DNA of 64,000 nucleotides from Solimonas sp. (GTDB taxonomy: Bacteria > Pseudomonadota > Gammaproteobacteria > Nevskiales > Nevskiaceae). Position numbers and translations under genes: made by a program. Every line of letters begins with the position of its first letter. Position 1 is the stretch's first letter. The notes below the pieces were generated by a model. It searched no databases, was not told the DNA's origin, and saw only the letters and a program-made list of their open reading frames with translations. The stretch is taken from positions 1 to 64,000 of the forward strand of contig JASBRP010000014.1 of NCBI GenBank assembly GCA_030149365.1, given 5' to 3'. Shown here one piece after another: positions 54,916 through 63,868 of this stretch.

Positions 54916-55776
54916 ATGACCGCCGCAACCCCTTCGTTCCAGCGTGCCCGGCGCGCCCGATCCGTGATTCCCGGATTCGGCCTGACCATGGGCTTCACGC
55001 TGTTCTATCTCAGCCTGATCGTGCTGATCCCGCTGGCCGGCGTGTTCTTCAAGTCCTCGCAGCTCGGCTGGGACGGCTTCTGGCACGTGGTCACCCATCC
55101 GCGCGTGCTGGCTGCGCTGAAGCTCAGCTTTGGCGCCGCGCTGATCGGTGCGCTGATCAATGCCGTGTTTGGCACCCTGGTGGCCTGGGTATTCGTGCGC
55201 TATCGCTTCTTCGGAAAGCGCTTCTTCGACGCTGTCATCGACCTGCCCTTTGCCCTGCCCACGGCCGTCGCCGGTATCGCCCTGACGGCGCTGTACTCCG
55301 GCAACGGCTGGGTTGGCCAGTTCCTGGAGCCCCTGGGCATCAAGGTGGCGTATACGCCGCTGGGCGTGATCCTGGCCTGCACCTTCATCGGCCTGCCGTT
55401 CGTGGTGCGCACGGTACAGCCGGTTCTGGAGGAAGCCGAGAAGGAGCTGGAAGAGGCCGCCGCGTCGCTGGGCGCCAACCGCCTGCAGACCATCGTCCGC
55501 GTGATCCTGCCGACCATCCTGCCCGCCATCCTGACCGGCTTCACGCTGGCGTTCGCGCGCGCCGCCGGTGAGTACGGCTCCATCATCTTCATCGCCGGCA
55601 ACATGCCGATGGTGAGCGAGATCGCACCGCTGCTGATCATCATCAAGCTAGAGGAGTTCGACTACGCCGGCGCCAGCGCCGTCGCCGTGGCCATGCTGGG
55701 CCTGTCGCTGTTCCTGCTGCTGCTGATCAACGGACTGCAGGTCTGGTCCCGCCGCCGCCACGGTCAGAAGACCTGA
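54916..55776 (+). CDS. cysT: Sulfate ABC transporter permease CysT (CysU)
   Basis: First inner-membrane permease of the sulfate/thiosulfate importer, 286 aa with six hydrophobic helices. The EAA-loop coupling motif is EEAAASLGANRLQTIVRVIL, followed by an EYGS motif near ARAAGEYGSIIFIAGN. The N-terminal VIPGFGLTMGFTLFYLSL is typical. It is followed after 27 bases by cysW. It has its own regulatory DNA upstream and lies apart from the SBP block, so the transporter is split into two expression units. Confidence 0.95.
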   Translation: MTAATPSFQRARRARSVIPGFGLTMGFTLFYLSLIVLIPLAGVFFKSSQLGWDGFWHVVTHPRVLAALKLSFGAALIGALINAVFGTLVAWVFVRYRFFGKRFFDAVIDLPFALPTAVAGIALTALYSGNGWVGQFLEPLGIKVAYTPLGVILACTFIGLPFVVRTVQPVLEEAEKELEEAAASLGANRLQTIVRVILPTILPAILTGFTLAFARAAGEYGSIIFIAGNMPMVSEIAPLLIIIKLEEFDYAGASAVAVAMLGLSLFLLLLINGLQVWSRRRHGQKT

Positions 55777-55803
55777 GCCCACGAATTCCGACGGACGCCA
55801 ACC

Positions 55804-56718
55804 ATGACCGCCGACGCTTCCCTGCAAGATCCCCCTGCCCTACCCCCTCAGTTCCGCCCCGAGGGACCGCTGGTCCACCGCAACGCGGCCATCAGCGAAC
55901 CCGCGTGGGTACAGCGAATCCTCATCACCCTGGCCCTGCTGTTCCTGCTGGGCTTCCTGCTGCTGCCGCTGATCTCGGTATTCGCCGAGGCGCTGCGCAA
56001 TGGCTGGGTCACCTACAAGGATGCGCTGGTGGAGCCCGATGCCATCGCCGCGATCAAGCTGACGCTGCTGGTCGCCGCGCTGGCCGTGCCGCTGAACCTG
56101 GTGTTCGGCGTCGCCGCCGCCTGGGCCATCACCAAGTTCGAGTTCCGCGGCAAATCGGTGCTGATCTCGCTGATCGACCTGCCATTCTCGGTCTCCCCGG
56201 TGGTGGCCGGCGTGATCTACATCATGATCTTCGGCCGGCATGGCTGGGCCGGGCCCTGGCTGGACGAGAACGACATCAAGATCGTCTTTGCCGTGCCCGG
56301 CATCGTGCTGGCCACGGTGTTCGTGACCTTCCCGTTCGTGGCGCGCGAGCTGATCCCGCTGATGCACGAGCAGGGCACCGACAACGAGCAGGCCGCCCTG
56401 ACCCTGGGCGCCAGTGGCTGGAAGACCTTCTGGCACGTGACCCTGCCGAGCATCAAGTGGGCCCTGCTCTACGGCGTGCTGCTGTGCTCGGCGCGAGCCA
56501 TGGGCGAGTTCGGCGCCGTCAGCGTGGTGTCCGGCCATATCCGCGGCCAGACCAACACCATGCCGCTGCATGTCGAGATCCTCTACAACGAGTACCAGTT
56601 CGCGGGTGCCTTCGCGGTGGCCTCCATCCTGGCGCTGTTTGCGCTCGTCACCCTGGCGCTGAAGAGCTACCTGGAATGGCGGCATGGCGACGAACTCGCC
56701 GCGACGCGCCGGCACTGA
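55804..56718 (+). CDS. cysW: Sulfate ABC transporter permease CysW
   Basis: Second permease subunit, 304 aa. An N-terminal extension (about 35 residues rich in Pro) precedes six transmembrane helices. The EAA loop is EQAALTLGASGWKTFWHVTL, with GEFGAVSVVSGHIRGQTNT near the end, as in CysW. It forms a heterodimer with CysT. cysA follows after 80 bases, with a CCGGGCC/GGCCCGG hairpin in the gap. Confidence 0.95.
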   Translation: MTADASLQDPPALPPQFRPEGPLVHRNAAISEPAWVQRILITLALLFLLGFLLLPLISVFAEALRNGWVTYKDALVEPDAIAAIKLTLLVAALAVPLNLVFGVAAAWAITKFEFRGKSVLISLIDLPFSVSPVVAGVIYIMIFGRHGWAGPWLDENDIKIVFAVPGIVLATVFVTFPFVARELIPLMHEQGTDNEQAALTLGASGWKTFWHVTLPSIKWALLYGVLLCSARAMGEFGAVSVVSGHIRGQTNTMPLHVEILYNEYQFAGAFAVASILALFALVTLALKSYLEWRHGDELAATRRH

Positions 56719-56798
56719 GTCGTCCCTGAAAACGAATCATTCCTGACCAAGACCGGGCCTTCCATGGCCCGGGAATTCAAAACAAGCAGGTCCTGTAC

Positions 56799-57917
56799 AT
56801 GAACATTCAGATTCGCGGCATCCACAAGGTCTTCGCCAACTTCCCGGCGCTGGACGGTGTCAATCTCGACATCGAGTCCGGTGAGCTGATCGCCCTGCTG
56901 GGCCCCTCCGGCTCCGGCAAGACCACGCTGCTGCGCACCATCGCCGGCCTGGAGTTTCCCGATGAGGGAGCGATCCTGTTCGGGGGTGAGGACATCGCCA
57001 ACCGCCCGGTGCGCGAGCGCGGCGTCGGCTTCGTGTTCCAGCACTACGCGCTGTTCAAGCACATGACGGTGGCCGAGAACATCGCCTTCGGCCTCGACGT
57101 GCGCAAGGATCGCCCTTCCAAGGAGGCGATCCGCAAGCGCGTGAACGAGTTGCTGGAACTGGTACAGCTATCCGGCCTGGACAAGCGCTATCCCACACAG
57201 CTTTCGGGCGGTCAGCGCCAGCGTGTGGCCCTGGCGCGAGCCCTGGCGATCGAACCCAAGGTGCTGCTGCTGGACGAACCCTTCGGCGCGCTCGACGCCA
57301 AGGTGCGCAAGGACCTGCGCCGCTGGTTGCGCGAGCTGCACGACAAGACCGGCTACACCACGATCTTCGTCACCCATGACCAGGAGGAAGCCCTGGAGCT
57401 GGCCGACCGCGTGGTGGTGATGAACCGCGGCCGCATCGAGCAGGTGGGTAACAACCAGCAGGTCTACGAGCAGCCGGCCACCCCCTTCGTGTTCGACTTC
57501 CTCGGCAGCGTCAACATCCTGCCCGGCGAGGTGAAGAACCGCGAGCTGCGCTTCGACGGCAGCGACGACGTCTGGGACAGCGAGAGCCAGGAGACCGGCC
57601 TGGTCGACATCTACGTGCGCCCGCACGACCTGCAGATCGTCGATTCACAGGCCCCCGGCCTGGACGCGACGGTCACCCTGGTGCAGCGTGCCGGCGCCCT
57701 GATCCGCATCAGCGCGACGTTGGCCACCAGCGGCGAGCGTATCGAGCTGGAGCTGTCGCACCTCGACACCCTGGCCCGCAGCCGCCAGCCGGGCGACGCG
57801 ATCCGCGTAGCGCCGATCACCTTCGGGCTGTTCCCGCGTGCGCCGCATCGCCGGCCCACCACCCTGCCGGACGTGGTGCCGAATGCACCGGCGGAGAATC
57901 GGGAGCGGGCGCGCTAA
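56799..57917 (+). CDS. cysA: Sulfate ABC transporter ATP-binding subunit CysA
   Basis: The cytosolic ATPase of the sulfate importer, 372 aa. Walker A is [13 protein letters not shown], the Q-loop is [11 protein letters not shown], the ABC signature is [15 protein letters not shown], Walker B is [12 protein letters not shown], and the H-loop is [15 protein letters not shown]. The C-terminal region (about residues 240-372) is the CysA-type regulatory/TOBE-like part ([35 protein letters not shown]). A terminator 29 bases after the stop closes the region. Confidence 0.96.
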   Translation: MNIQIRGIHKVFANFPALDGVNLDIESGELIALLGPSGSGKTTLLRTIAGLEFPDEGAILFGGEDIANRPVRERGVGFVFQHYALFKHMTVAENIAFGLDVRKDRPSKEAIRKRVNELLELVQLSGLDKRYPTQLSGGQRQRVALARALAIEPKVLLLDEPFGALDAKVRKDLRRWLRELHDKTGYTTIFVTHDQEEALELADRVVVMNRGRIEQVGNNQQVYEQPATPFVFDFLGSVNILPGEVKNRELRFDGSDDVWDSESQETGLVDIYVRPHDLQIVDSQAPGLDATVTLVQRAGALIRISATLATSGERIELELSHLDTLARSRQPGDAIRVAPITFGLFPRAPHRRPTTLPDVVPNAPAENRERAR

Positions 57918-57945
57918 GTCCCGGTCCGGCGAGTTAGAAGAAGTT

Positions 57946-57977
57946 AAAAAAGGCGCGCCGTGAGGCGCGCCTTTTTT
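57946..57977 (+). terminator. Terminator of cysTWA
   Basis: AAAAAAGGCGCGCC (57946-57959) and GGCGCGCCTTTTTT (57964-57977) with a GTGA loop; strong, U-rich, usable in both directions. Confidence 0.92.
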
Positions 57978-58057
57978 TGCGTCCCGGCCATGGGATGGGA
58001 TTTGCTTAAGCCCGCTTCATCTGCGGGGAAAGAACCGTCATGAGAGGGGGACCTGTG

Positions 58058-58099
58058 CGCCCCTCGATACACCGCTGCGCGGCACTCGGGGTGAACGGG
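58058..58099. repeat. Dispersed palindromic repeat
   Basis: CGCCCCTCGATACACCGCTG followed by CGCGGCACTCGGGGTGAACGG; it includes a CCGC-TGC-GCGG mini-hairpin and ends in GAACGG like the repeat at 41651. No gene lies between the two terminators of this 264-base gap. Confidence 0.5.
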
Positions 58100-58131
58100 T
58101 TGGTGAGGCATCCCGGCTCTACGGCTCCAAT

Positions 58132-58163
58132 AAGAAAGGGCGCGTCTCGCGACGCGCCCCATT
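58132..58163 (-). terminator. Terminator of the RND/DUF1329 operon
   Basis: On the minus strand GGGCGCGTC/GACGCGCCC with a four-base loop (58138-58159) is followed by TTTCTTATT, 19 bases past the RND stop. Confidence 0.85.
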
Positions 58164-58181
58164 TACTTACCGCAACCGCTC

Positions 58182-60776
58182 TCAGCTCTTCTTCTTGCCG
58201 TCTTCCTCGGCCAGGGCGTCATCCGCGCCCAGCGTCAGGTCGTGGCCGGCGTACTTCAGCTCTTCCTTGCCCAGGAAGTGGGCCAGGGCCGGCAGGACGA
58301 CGATGGCGCCGATCATGTTGGCGGTGAAGCCGAACAGCAGCAGCACACCCATGTCGCGCTGGAACTGCAGGCCGGAGAACAGCCAGAGCGCCACGCCGGA
58401 AGCCAGGCCGACGCCGGTGAACAGCGTGGCCTTACCGGTGGAACGCATCTTCTGGTAATAGGCGTCTTCCAGTGTCATGCCCTTGCGCAGGCCGGCCGCG
58501 ATCACGGAGTAACTATAGATGCCGTAATCAACGCCGATACCGCAGGCGAAGGCCAGCACCGGCAGCGTGGCCACCTTCTGGCCGATGCCCATCCAGACCA
58601 TGACCGCGTAGCCGAGCGCCGTCACCACCGACAGCGGGATGATCACGCAGAGCACGCCGGAGAGCGTGCGGAACGACAGCCACAGGAAGATCACGATCAC
58701 GACGTAGACGTACGCGATCACTGGCAGCTCGTTGCGCTTGACCTCCTCGTTGGTCGCCGCCATGACGCCGATGTTGCCGGACGCCAGGCGGAACTTGACC
58801 CGGTGATCGTGCTGGGTGTCCTTGACGTAGGCCTTCACCGCATTGGTGAGGTCATCGATCGTCTTCGCCTTGTGGTCGGTGGTGAAGATGAACAGCGCCA
58901 GCGCCGAGCAGGTGTCGTTGAGGAAGCCCGAGGTGGGGGGCACCAGGGCCGTGGACTGCGCCAGCGACTGTGGCGCGCGTGGCAATACCTCGGCATCGAG
59001 ACGGCCCTCGCTGAGGCCGGAGTTGGCGATCTTGGCCAGTTCCGGCAGCGACAGCACGTCACGTACGCCCGGCTGGTTCTTCATATACCAGCTGAAGCGA
59101 TCCAACTCGGACATCACGCCGTAGTCGACGCAACCGTTGTCGAAGGACTCCGCGATCACCTTGAGGTGGTCGACGCCCATCGTGAAGTGCCGGGCCACCT
59201 CGGCCGCATCCTGGTTGAAGCGCGAATCCGGCTTCAGCTCGGGAACGCCATCGGTGGTGTCGCCGATCTGCACGTTGTGGTACTGCGAGGCGCCGTACAC
59301 ACCCAGAATCAGCGAGATGGTGATGGTGATGATCGCGGGCTTGCGGCGGCAGAACACCGTCATCTTCTTGAAGATCGAGTCGCCGATGCGCTCGCGCTTC
59401 TCGGTGGCGATGCGGAAGGCCGCCAGGTTGGGCAGCTTGATGAACGACAGCACCGCCGGCAGCAGCACCTTGTTGACCATGATCACGCCGACCATGCCGA
59501 GGGCGGCGTTGATCGCCATCTCGCGGATGATCTGGATGTTGATCAGGTAGATCGTCAGGAAGCCGACGACGTTGGTCAGCAGGGCGACCAGGCCCGGGAT
59601 CGCCAGCGAGCGGAAGGTAGCGAGCGAGGCCTGGTGGGAGCTGGCGTTGCGGGTCGAGATCTCGTTGGCCCAGGAGCTGACGTACTGCACGCCGTGGCTC
59701 ACCGAGACCGCCATGATCAGGAACGGCACCAGCATGGCGAAGGGATCGAGCCCGTAGCCGACCAGGTTGAGCAGGCCCATCTCCCAGATGCAGGACACGA
59801 AGGACGTGGACACCACGATCAATGCCAGCGGCAGCGAGCCGAGGTAGATCCACAGCAGCGCGCCCATCACGATCAGGGCGATGAAGAAGAACCCCGCCAC
59901 CTTGTACGACTCGCTGGTCATGTCATGCACGACCTTGGCGAAGCCGACGATATGGATGCTGGTGTTCTCCGACTCGTACTTCTTGCGGATCTCCTCGAGC
60001 TTTTCGCCGATCTTGACGTAGTCGAGGCTGGCCTCGCCCTCGCCCGGCTGGTTGGCCATGAGGATGCCGCTGACGGCCTTGATGCGCTGGCCGAAGGAGG
60101 GACCGCCCTCCGGCGGCAACTCGCCCGGCCGGGCACCGGTGCTCCAGGCCGCGCCCAGGCGCTCGGACATCGGCTTGGACATCTCCTCGAGATCGGCCGT
60201 GGTGCCGCTGCTGGGGTCATGCTCCAGCAGTTCGAACTGCACCAGGGCGGATTCCTGGTCCTCCGAGACCAGGCGGCCGATGACGCTGGCCTTGCCGACG
60301 TTGATGCGGATGCGCTCCATCATCTCCGGCGTGGGCGTGTAGTCCGAGGGGATCACGTTCTCGCCGGACAGGCCACCTTCCACCACCTCCACGTAGAGGA
60401 TGCTGGGGGAGAAGATCGAGGTGACACGCGCACGATCGACACCCTGGACGTTGAAGACGTCCTCCTCGACCTGGCGCAGCGTTTCCATGAATTCCGGCTG
60501 GTAGATGTCGCCCTTCTTGTTGTGCAGGGCGATCAGCACCGTGTTGGCACCGCCGAAATCCTTGTAGTACTCCATGAAGGTCTGCATGTACGGGTGCTCT
60601 TTGGGCACCATCTTCAGCCAGCCCGCGTTCGGCTTGAGCTGCGAAGCCTGGAACATGAAGAACACGGTCAGCAGCGTCAGCAGGCCTAGCGTGAAGCGCC
60701 GGTACTTGAAGACCGGCGGCTCGACGACCCGCAGGATCGCGCGGGTCAGTTTGTTGGATGCGATTTCGGCCGTCAC
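58182..60776 (-). CDS. RND-superfamily transporter (MMPL/HpnN-like permease)
   Basis: An inner-membrane permease of the resistance-nodulation-division superfamily, single-gene MMPL-like branch (COG1033), 864 aa. The layout is two halves, each with one helix, a periplasmic loop of about 200 residues, and five clustered helices with sterol-sensing-like signatures (GLDPFAMLVPFLIMAVSVSH; FACGIGVDYGIYSYSVIAAG). The C-terminal tail is acidic/lysine-rich (EEDGKKKS). By family it exports lipids or hydrophobic molecules. No periplasmic adaptor is adjacent. Its start overlaps the YCF48-like stop by 4 nt. Confidence 0.9.
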   Translation of the reverse strand: MTAEIASNKLTRAILRVVEPPVFKYRRFTLGLLTLLTVFFMFQASQLKPNAGWLKMVPKEHPYMQTFMEYYKDFGGANTVLIALHNKKGDIYQPEFMETLRQVEEDVFNVQGVDRARVTSIFSPSILYVEVVEGGLSGENVIPSDYTPTPEMMERIRINVGKASVIGRLVSEDQESALVQFELLEHDPSSGTTADLEEMSKPMSERLGAAWSTGARPGELPPEGGPSFGQRIKAVSGILMANQPGEGEASLDYVKIGEKLEEIRKKYESENTSIHIVGFAKVVHDMTSESYKVAGFFFIALIVMGALLWIYLGSLPLALIVVSTSFVSCIWEMGLLNLVGYGLDPFAMLVPFLIMAVSVSHGVQYVSSWANEISTRNASSHQASLATFRSLAIPGLVALLTNVVGFLTIYLINIQIIREMAINAALGMVGVIMVNKVLLPAVLSFIKLPNLAAFRIATEKRERIGDSIFKKMTVFCRRKPAIITITISLILGVYGASQYHNVQIGDTTDGVPELKPDSRFNQDAAEVARHFTMGVDHLKVIAESFDNGCVDYGVMSELDRFSWYMKNQPGVRDVLSLPELAKIANSGLSEGRLDAEVLPRAPQSLAQSTALVPPTSGFLNDTCSALALFIFTTDHKAKTIDDLTNAVKAYVKDTQHDHRVKFRLASGNIGVMAATNEEVKRNELPVIAYVYVVIVIFLWLSFRTLSGVLCVIIPLSVVTALGYAVMVWMGIGQKVATLPVLAFACGIGVDYGIYSYSVIAAGLRKGMTLEDAYYQKMRSTGKATLFTGVGLASGVALWLFSGLQFQRDMGVLLLFGFTANMIGAIVVLPALAHFLGKEELKYAGHDLTLGADDALAEEDGKKKS

Positions 60777-61876
60777 GGCAGGGCCCCCAGGTTTTGTACG
60801 CCGCGACGCCCCACGGCCATCAGCTTGCCGCCATAGGGCAGCACGTCGACCAGTGTTTCCGCCGCGGGCAGCTTGACCAGCTTGAGCGAACCCAGCGCCG
60901 GATCAGATTTGAGTGCAACGGCATTGATACCCACCAGCAGCACGCTGCCATCAGGCAGGCGGGTGCCACCGAACAGGCTCTCCTTCACCGGGCTGTCGAC
61001 ACGACGCCAGCCGAGCGCGGCGATGGCCGCGGGATCGGTGAGCGTCTCGGCGGTGTACGGGTCGTACTGGGTCGGGTCCTGCGTCGGTGCCGTGGTGACG
61101 TCCTGAGCCACGTAGACGTTGCCGCGCATGCCGTAGATCATCACGCTGCGCCCGCCCAGCGCGATCGCGCCGAAGTAGGAGCCGGCATAGGGGGATTTCA
61201 GCATCTCCCAGTTGACGCCGCCATCCACAGAGCGCGCCAGCAGGCCACGCTCGCCGGCGGCGAACAGGGTCTGGGCGTCCAGCCGCAGCAGGCGGTTGAA
61301 GTGCTGGCCCATCTCGGCGAGCGGGAAGTGCTGCTGCGCCCAGGTCTTGCCGCCATCCGTGGTGCGGTAAAAGGCGCCGTAGGCACCGGCCGCGATGCCG
61401 GTCTGCGCGTCGAGGAACAGCACGTCGTACAGCACGCGCGCCTCGGGATCGCTGTGCTGCAGGGTCCAGCTGGAACCTGCGTCGGCGGTGTGCAGGATGG
61501 TGCCGTCATAGCCCACGGCCCAGCCCAGCTTGTCGGTGAGGAAGCGGACCCGCGTCAGCATCACGCTGGCCGGCGAAGGCACCTGTTTCCAGTTGGCGCC
61601 ACCGTCGTCGGAGACGACGATGACGCCCTGCTGGCCCACCGCCACCAGGCGCTTGCCGGCCTGGGACAGGTCCAGCAGGCGGGCTTTGGCGGCACCGGTG
61701 ACCATCAGGGCCGGGCGCGGGACGTCGGGAGGAGCCGCCTGCTCGCCGGCAGGCGTTTCCGCGGTGGTTTCCTCGGCGGAAACGGCCGCAGGCGCCGAGA
61801 ATTCCTCCTCGGCGCCCGCAACCGCCGCCCAGACCGCCAGCATCGCTGCGGCGGCCGGCAGCATCATCCGGCTCAT
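60773..61876 (-). CDS. YCF48-like (BNR-repeat) periplasmic protein
   Basis: A predicted periplasmic beta-propeller of the YCF48/photosystem II stability-factor-like family, 367 aa. A signal peptide (RMMLPAAAAMLAVWAAVAGA) is followed by repeated BNR/Asp-box motifs: SDDGGANWKQV, TADAGSSWTLQ, TTDGGKTWAQQ and SVDGGVNWEML, the blades of the propeller. It has 4-nt overlaps with both the upstream DUF1329 gene and the downstream RND gene, so it is the middle of a coupled trio. In this non-photosynthetic genome it likely acts with the RND permease. Confidence 0.88.
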   Translation of the reverse strand: MSRMMLPAAAAMLAVWAAVAGAEEEFSAPAAVSAEETTAETPAGEQAAPPDVPRPALMVTGAAKARLLDLSQAGKRLVAVGQQGVIVVSDDGGANWKQVPSPASVMLTRVRFLTDKLGWAVGYDGTILHTADAGSSWTLQHSDPEARVLYDVLFLDAQTGIAAGAYGAFYRTTDGGKTWAQQHFPLAEMGQHFNRLLRLDAQTLFAAGERGLLARSVDGGVNWEMLKSPYAGSYFGAIALGGRSVMIYGMRGNVYVAQDVTTAPTQDPTQYDPYTAETLTDPAAIAALGWRRVDSPVKESLFGGTRLPDGSVLLVGINAVALKSDPALGSLKLVKLPAAETLVDVLPYGGKLMAVGRRGVQNLGALP

Positions 61877-63714
61877 TTCGACTTGGCCTTACGCTGCAGC
61901 GAGGCCGGCGTGAACATGGCGTCGTCGTACTTGACCTCGAAGTCCGAGATGGCGTCTTCGTTGGTCATGGTGGTCACGAAGTAGCGCTTGGACTGCAGGT
62001 CGTAGATCGTCTCCGGGATGCCCGACACGGTCGGGATGAAGGGGATCGACAGCAGGTGCGCTTCCTGGACCTTCCAGAGCTGGCCGCGGTTGTCGTAGCA
62101 GTCCACGGCGGCGATCGCCCAGGAATCCTCGTCCAGGTAGAAGCGGCGCTTGCCGAAGCGGTGGCGCTGGCCCTGCTTGAGGGTCGCTTCCACCACCCAG
62201 ACACGGTGCATCTCGTAGCGCGCCAGGTCCTGGTTGATGTGGCCGGGGCGGATGATGTCCTTGTACTTGAACGTGGGGCTGTTGAGCATCCACGAGTTGT
62301 ACGGGATCAGCATTTCGCGCTTGCCGATCAGCTTCCAGTCGAAGCGCTCAAGCGAGCCGTTGAAGACGTCGATCTGGTCGTTGAACTGCTCGCCGTCGGA
62401 ACCGATGGACGGGTTGTCGAAGCCCACGTCCGGGGCGCGGTTCACGCGACCCAGGCCCGGGCTGTAGATCCAGGCGAGGCGCGAGTTGCCTTCACCACCG
62501 GCGGTTTCGTGCACCAGGATGATCTGGCCGGCGACGCGCGGCGGTTCCAGCACCTCTTGCAGGTAGTACGCGAACAGGCCGCCCTTGCGCATCTCGGCCG
62601 GCTCCTTGAGGTTGGCGTACTTGAGCTTTACGTCCTCGACCAGCTTGGAGATCTTGTACGTGCCGTCCGGCTTGACGATGGCCTGGTTGTTGTAGCGCTT
62701 GACCGCCGAACCGCGGAACTTGAGCTTGTGGTTCCACAGCGGCTCGGCGCCGGACTTGGGGATCGGGAACGGGAAGCCCAGTTCGGCCTTCTGCACGTCG
62801 TCGGTGCCGACCAGCGTGGCGCGGGTGGCGTTGGCGACGGTGGCCTTGAGGATCTCATCCGGGAAGAACGCGTTCCGGTACGACGGGAACACGATCATCT
62901 TGTAGTCCGGGTAGGTCTTGAACATCGCCTTGTGGCCGTCGGTCAGCACCTTGTCGTACTGGGCCAGGTTGGCCTTGGTGATGACGTAGAGCGGACGCAT
63001 CGAGGCCAGCGGATCGGCCGGCTTGCCCGGGACGTTGTACTGCAGGAAGCCCTTGACGTAGGAGGGCGTGTACTTGATCAGCAGCTCGTTGGCCTGCACG
63101 CGGGTCTTGGGATCGTCGACGATCGCCAGGATCTCCAGCACGCGGGCGATGTCGAAGGCCTTGACCAGGCGCGACATCCAGTCCTGCTTGCCCTTCATGC
63201 TCTGGATGACGGCAACGATGTCGTCCTTCAGGGCCGGCAGCTTGACCTGGCGCGACTTCACGGAGGCGATCAGGCCGTCCACGCTCTTGCCGCCACGGCC
63301 TTTCAGCACCTTGTCGAATTCCGCCTTGAGCTGCGGGTCGGCGCTGAGCATCTGCTGGGTGATGGCGATGACCTTGTCGGCCTTGGCCGGCTCGGCGTCC
63401 ATGATCGCCTGGCCCTGGTTCAGGATGTCGCCGACCACGCCGGCGTCGCTGATCATGGCCTGGATGTCCTTCACCAGGCGCACGCGCAGGTCTTCGAGCT
63501 GGGCGCGGGTGATCTTGAGCATCTCGGGGCTGAAGGAGGCCTTGCCGACGTAGGCCGGGATGGTGCCGTCCTTGTTGCCGGCGCGCTCGGCGCCGACTTC
63601 GGTCAGTTCCTTGCCCAGTTTTGCCGCTTCGGCGGCGGACACGACGGCGGACGCCGGTCCCGAAAACATCGCGGCCGCGAACAACGCGGCACAGGTGACA
63701 ACCTGCCGTTTCAT
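61873..63714 (-). CDS. DUF1329 outer-envelope protein with internal helical insertion
   Basis: A DUF1329 family protein, which has a LolA-like lipid-binding fold in relatives, 613 aa against about 450 typically. A signal peptide (KRQVVTCAALFAAAMFSGPA) precedes the conserved start LGKELTEVGAERAGNKDGTIPAY. Then residues about 57-232 form a Lys/Asp-rich helical stretch not normally present. The usual domain resumes at PLYVITKANLAQYDKVLTDG, with YPDYKMIVFPSYR and the C-terminal FRRFYLDEDSW-like segment FYLDEDSWAIAAVDCYDNRG. The start is at 63714 with a GGAGGAG ribosome site. It is the first gene of the trio. Confidence 0.88.
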   Translation of the reverse strand: MKRQVVTCAALFAAAMFSGPASAVVSAAEAAKLGKELTEVGAERAGNKDGTIPAYVGKASFSPEMLKITRAQLEDLRVRLVKDIQAMISDAGVVGDILNQGQAIMDAEPAKADKVIAITQQMLSADPQLKAEFDKVLKGRGGKSVDGLIASVKSRQVKLPALKDDIVAVIQSMKGKQDWMSRLVKAFDIARVLEILAIVDDPKTRVQANELLIKYTPSYVKGFLQYNVPGKPADPLASMRPLYVITKANLAQYDKVLTDGHKAMFKTYPDYKMIVFPSYRNAFFPDEILKATVANATRATLVGTDDVQKAELGFPFPIPKSGAEPLWNHKLKFRGSAVKRYNNQAIVKPDGTYKISKLVEDVKLKYANLKEPAEMRKGGLFAYYLQEVLEPPRVAGQIILVHETAGGEGNSRLAWIYSPGLGRVNRAPDVGFDNPSIGSDGEQFNDQIDVFNGSLERFDWKLIGKREMLIPYNSWMLNSPTFKYKDIIRPGHINQDLARYEMHRVWVVEATLKQGQRHRFGKRRFYLDEDSWAIAAVDCYDNRGQLWKVQEAHLLSIPFIPTVSGIPETIYDLQSKRYFVTTMTNEDAISDFEVKYDDAMFTPASLQRKAKSK

Positions 63715-63793
63715 GGGCTCTCCTCCCAGATGATGTTAAAAACGTTTACAGCGTCTAATGTTACACACGCCGTCTGGCCGGGGACTGTCCGTA

Positions 63794-63822
63794 CAGACGT
63801 TCAGCGTTGTCAGAAACGTCAG
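63794..63822. promoter_or_regulatory. Four CAG-ended direct repeats before the DUF1329 operon
   Basis: GTACAG, ACGTTCAG, CGTTGTCAG and AAACGTCAG follow each other with CAG at 63794, 63802, 63811 and 63820 (steps of 8, 9, 9). They lie 80-110 bases upstream of the DUF1329 start and could be regulator half-sites. Unproven. Confidence 0.4.
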
Positions 63823-63868
63823 CAACTGTCCACCGGACCGGCCTCCCGGGCCGGCCGAACACGTCCCC

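Noticed and set aside
58242..60689. An 815-codon frame on the plus strand opposite the RND permease
   Set aside because: Shadow of the RND gene: His/Asp/Gln/Arg-rich and without domains.
60773..61876. Photosystem II stability factor function
   Set aside because: The fold is YCF48-like, but no photosynthesis genes exist here and the gene is linked to an RND permease and DUF1329.
63794..63822. CAG repeats as a CRISPR array
   Set aside because: Units are 8-9 bases with no spacers of constant length and no cas genes in the window.
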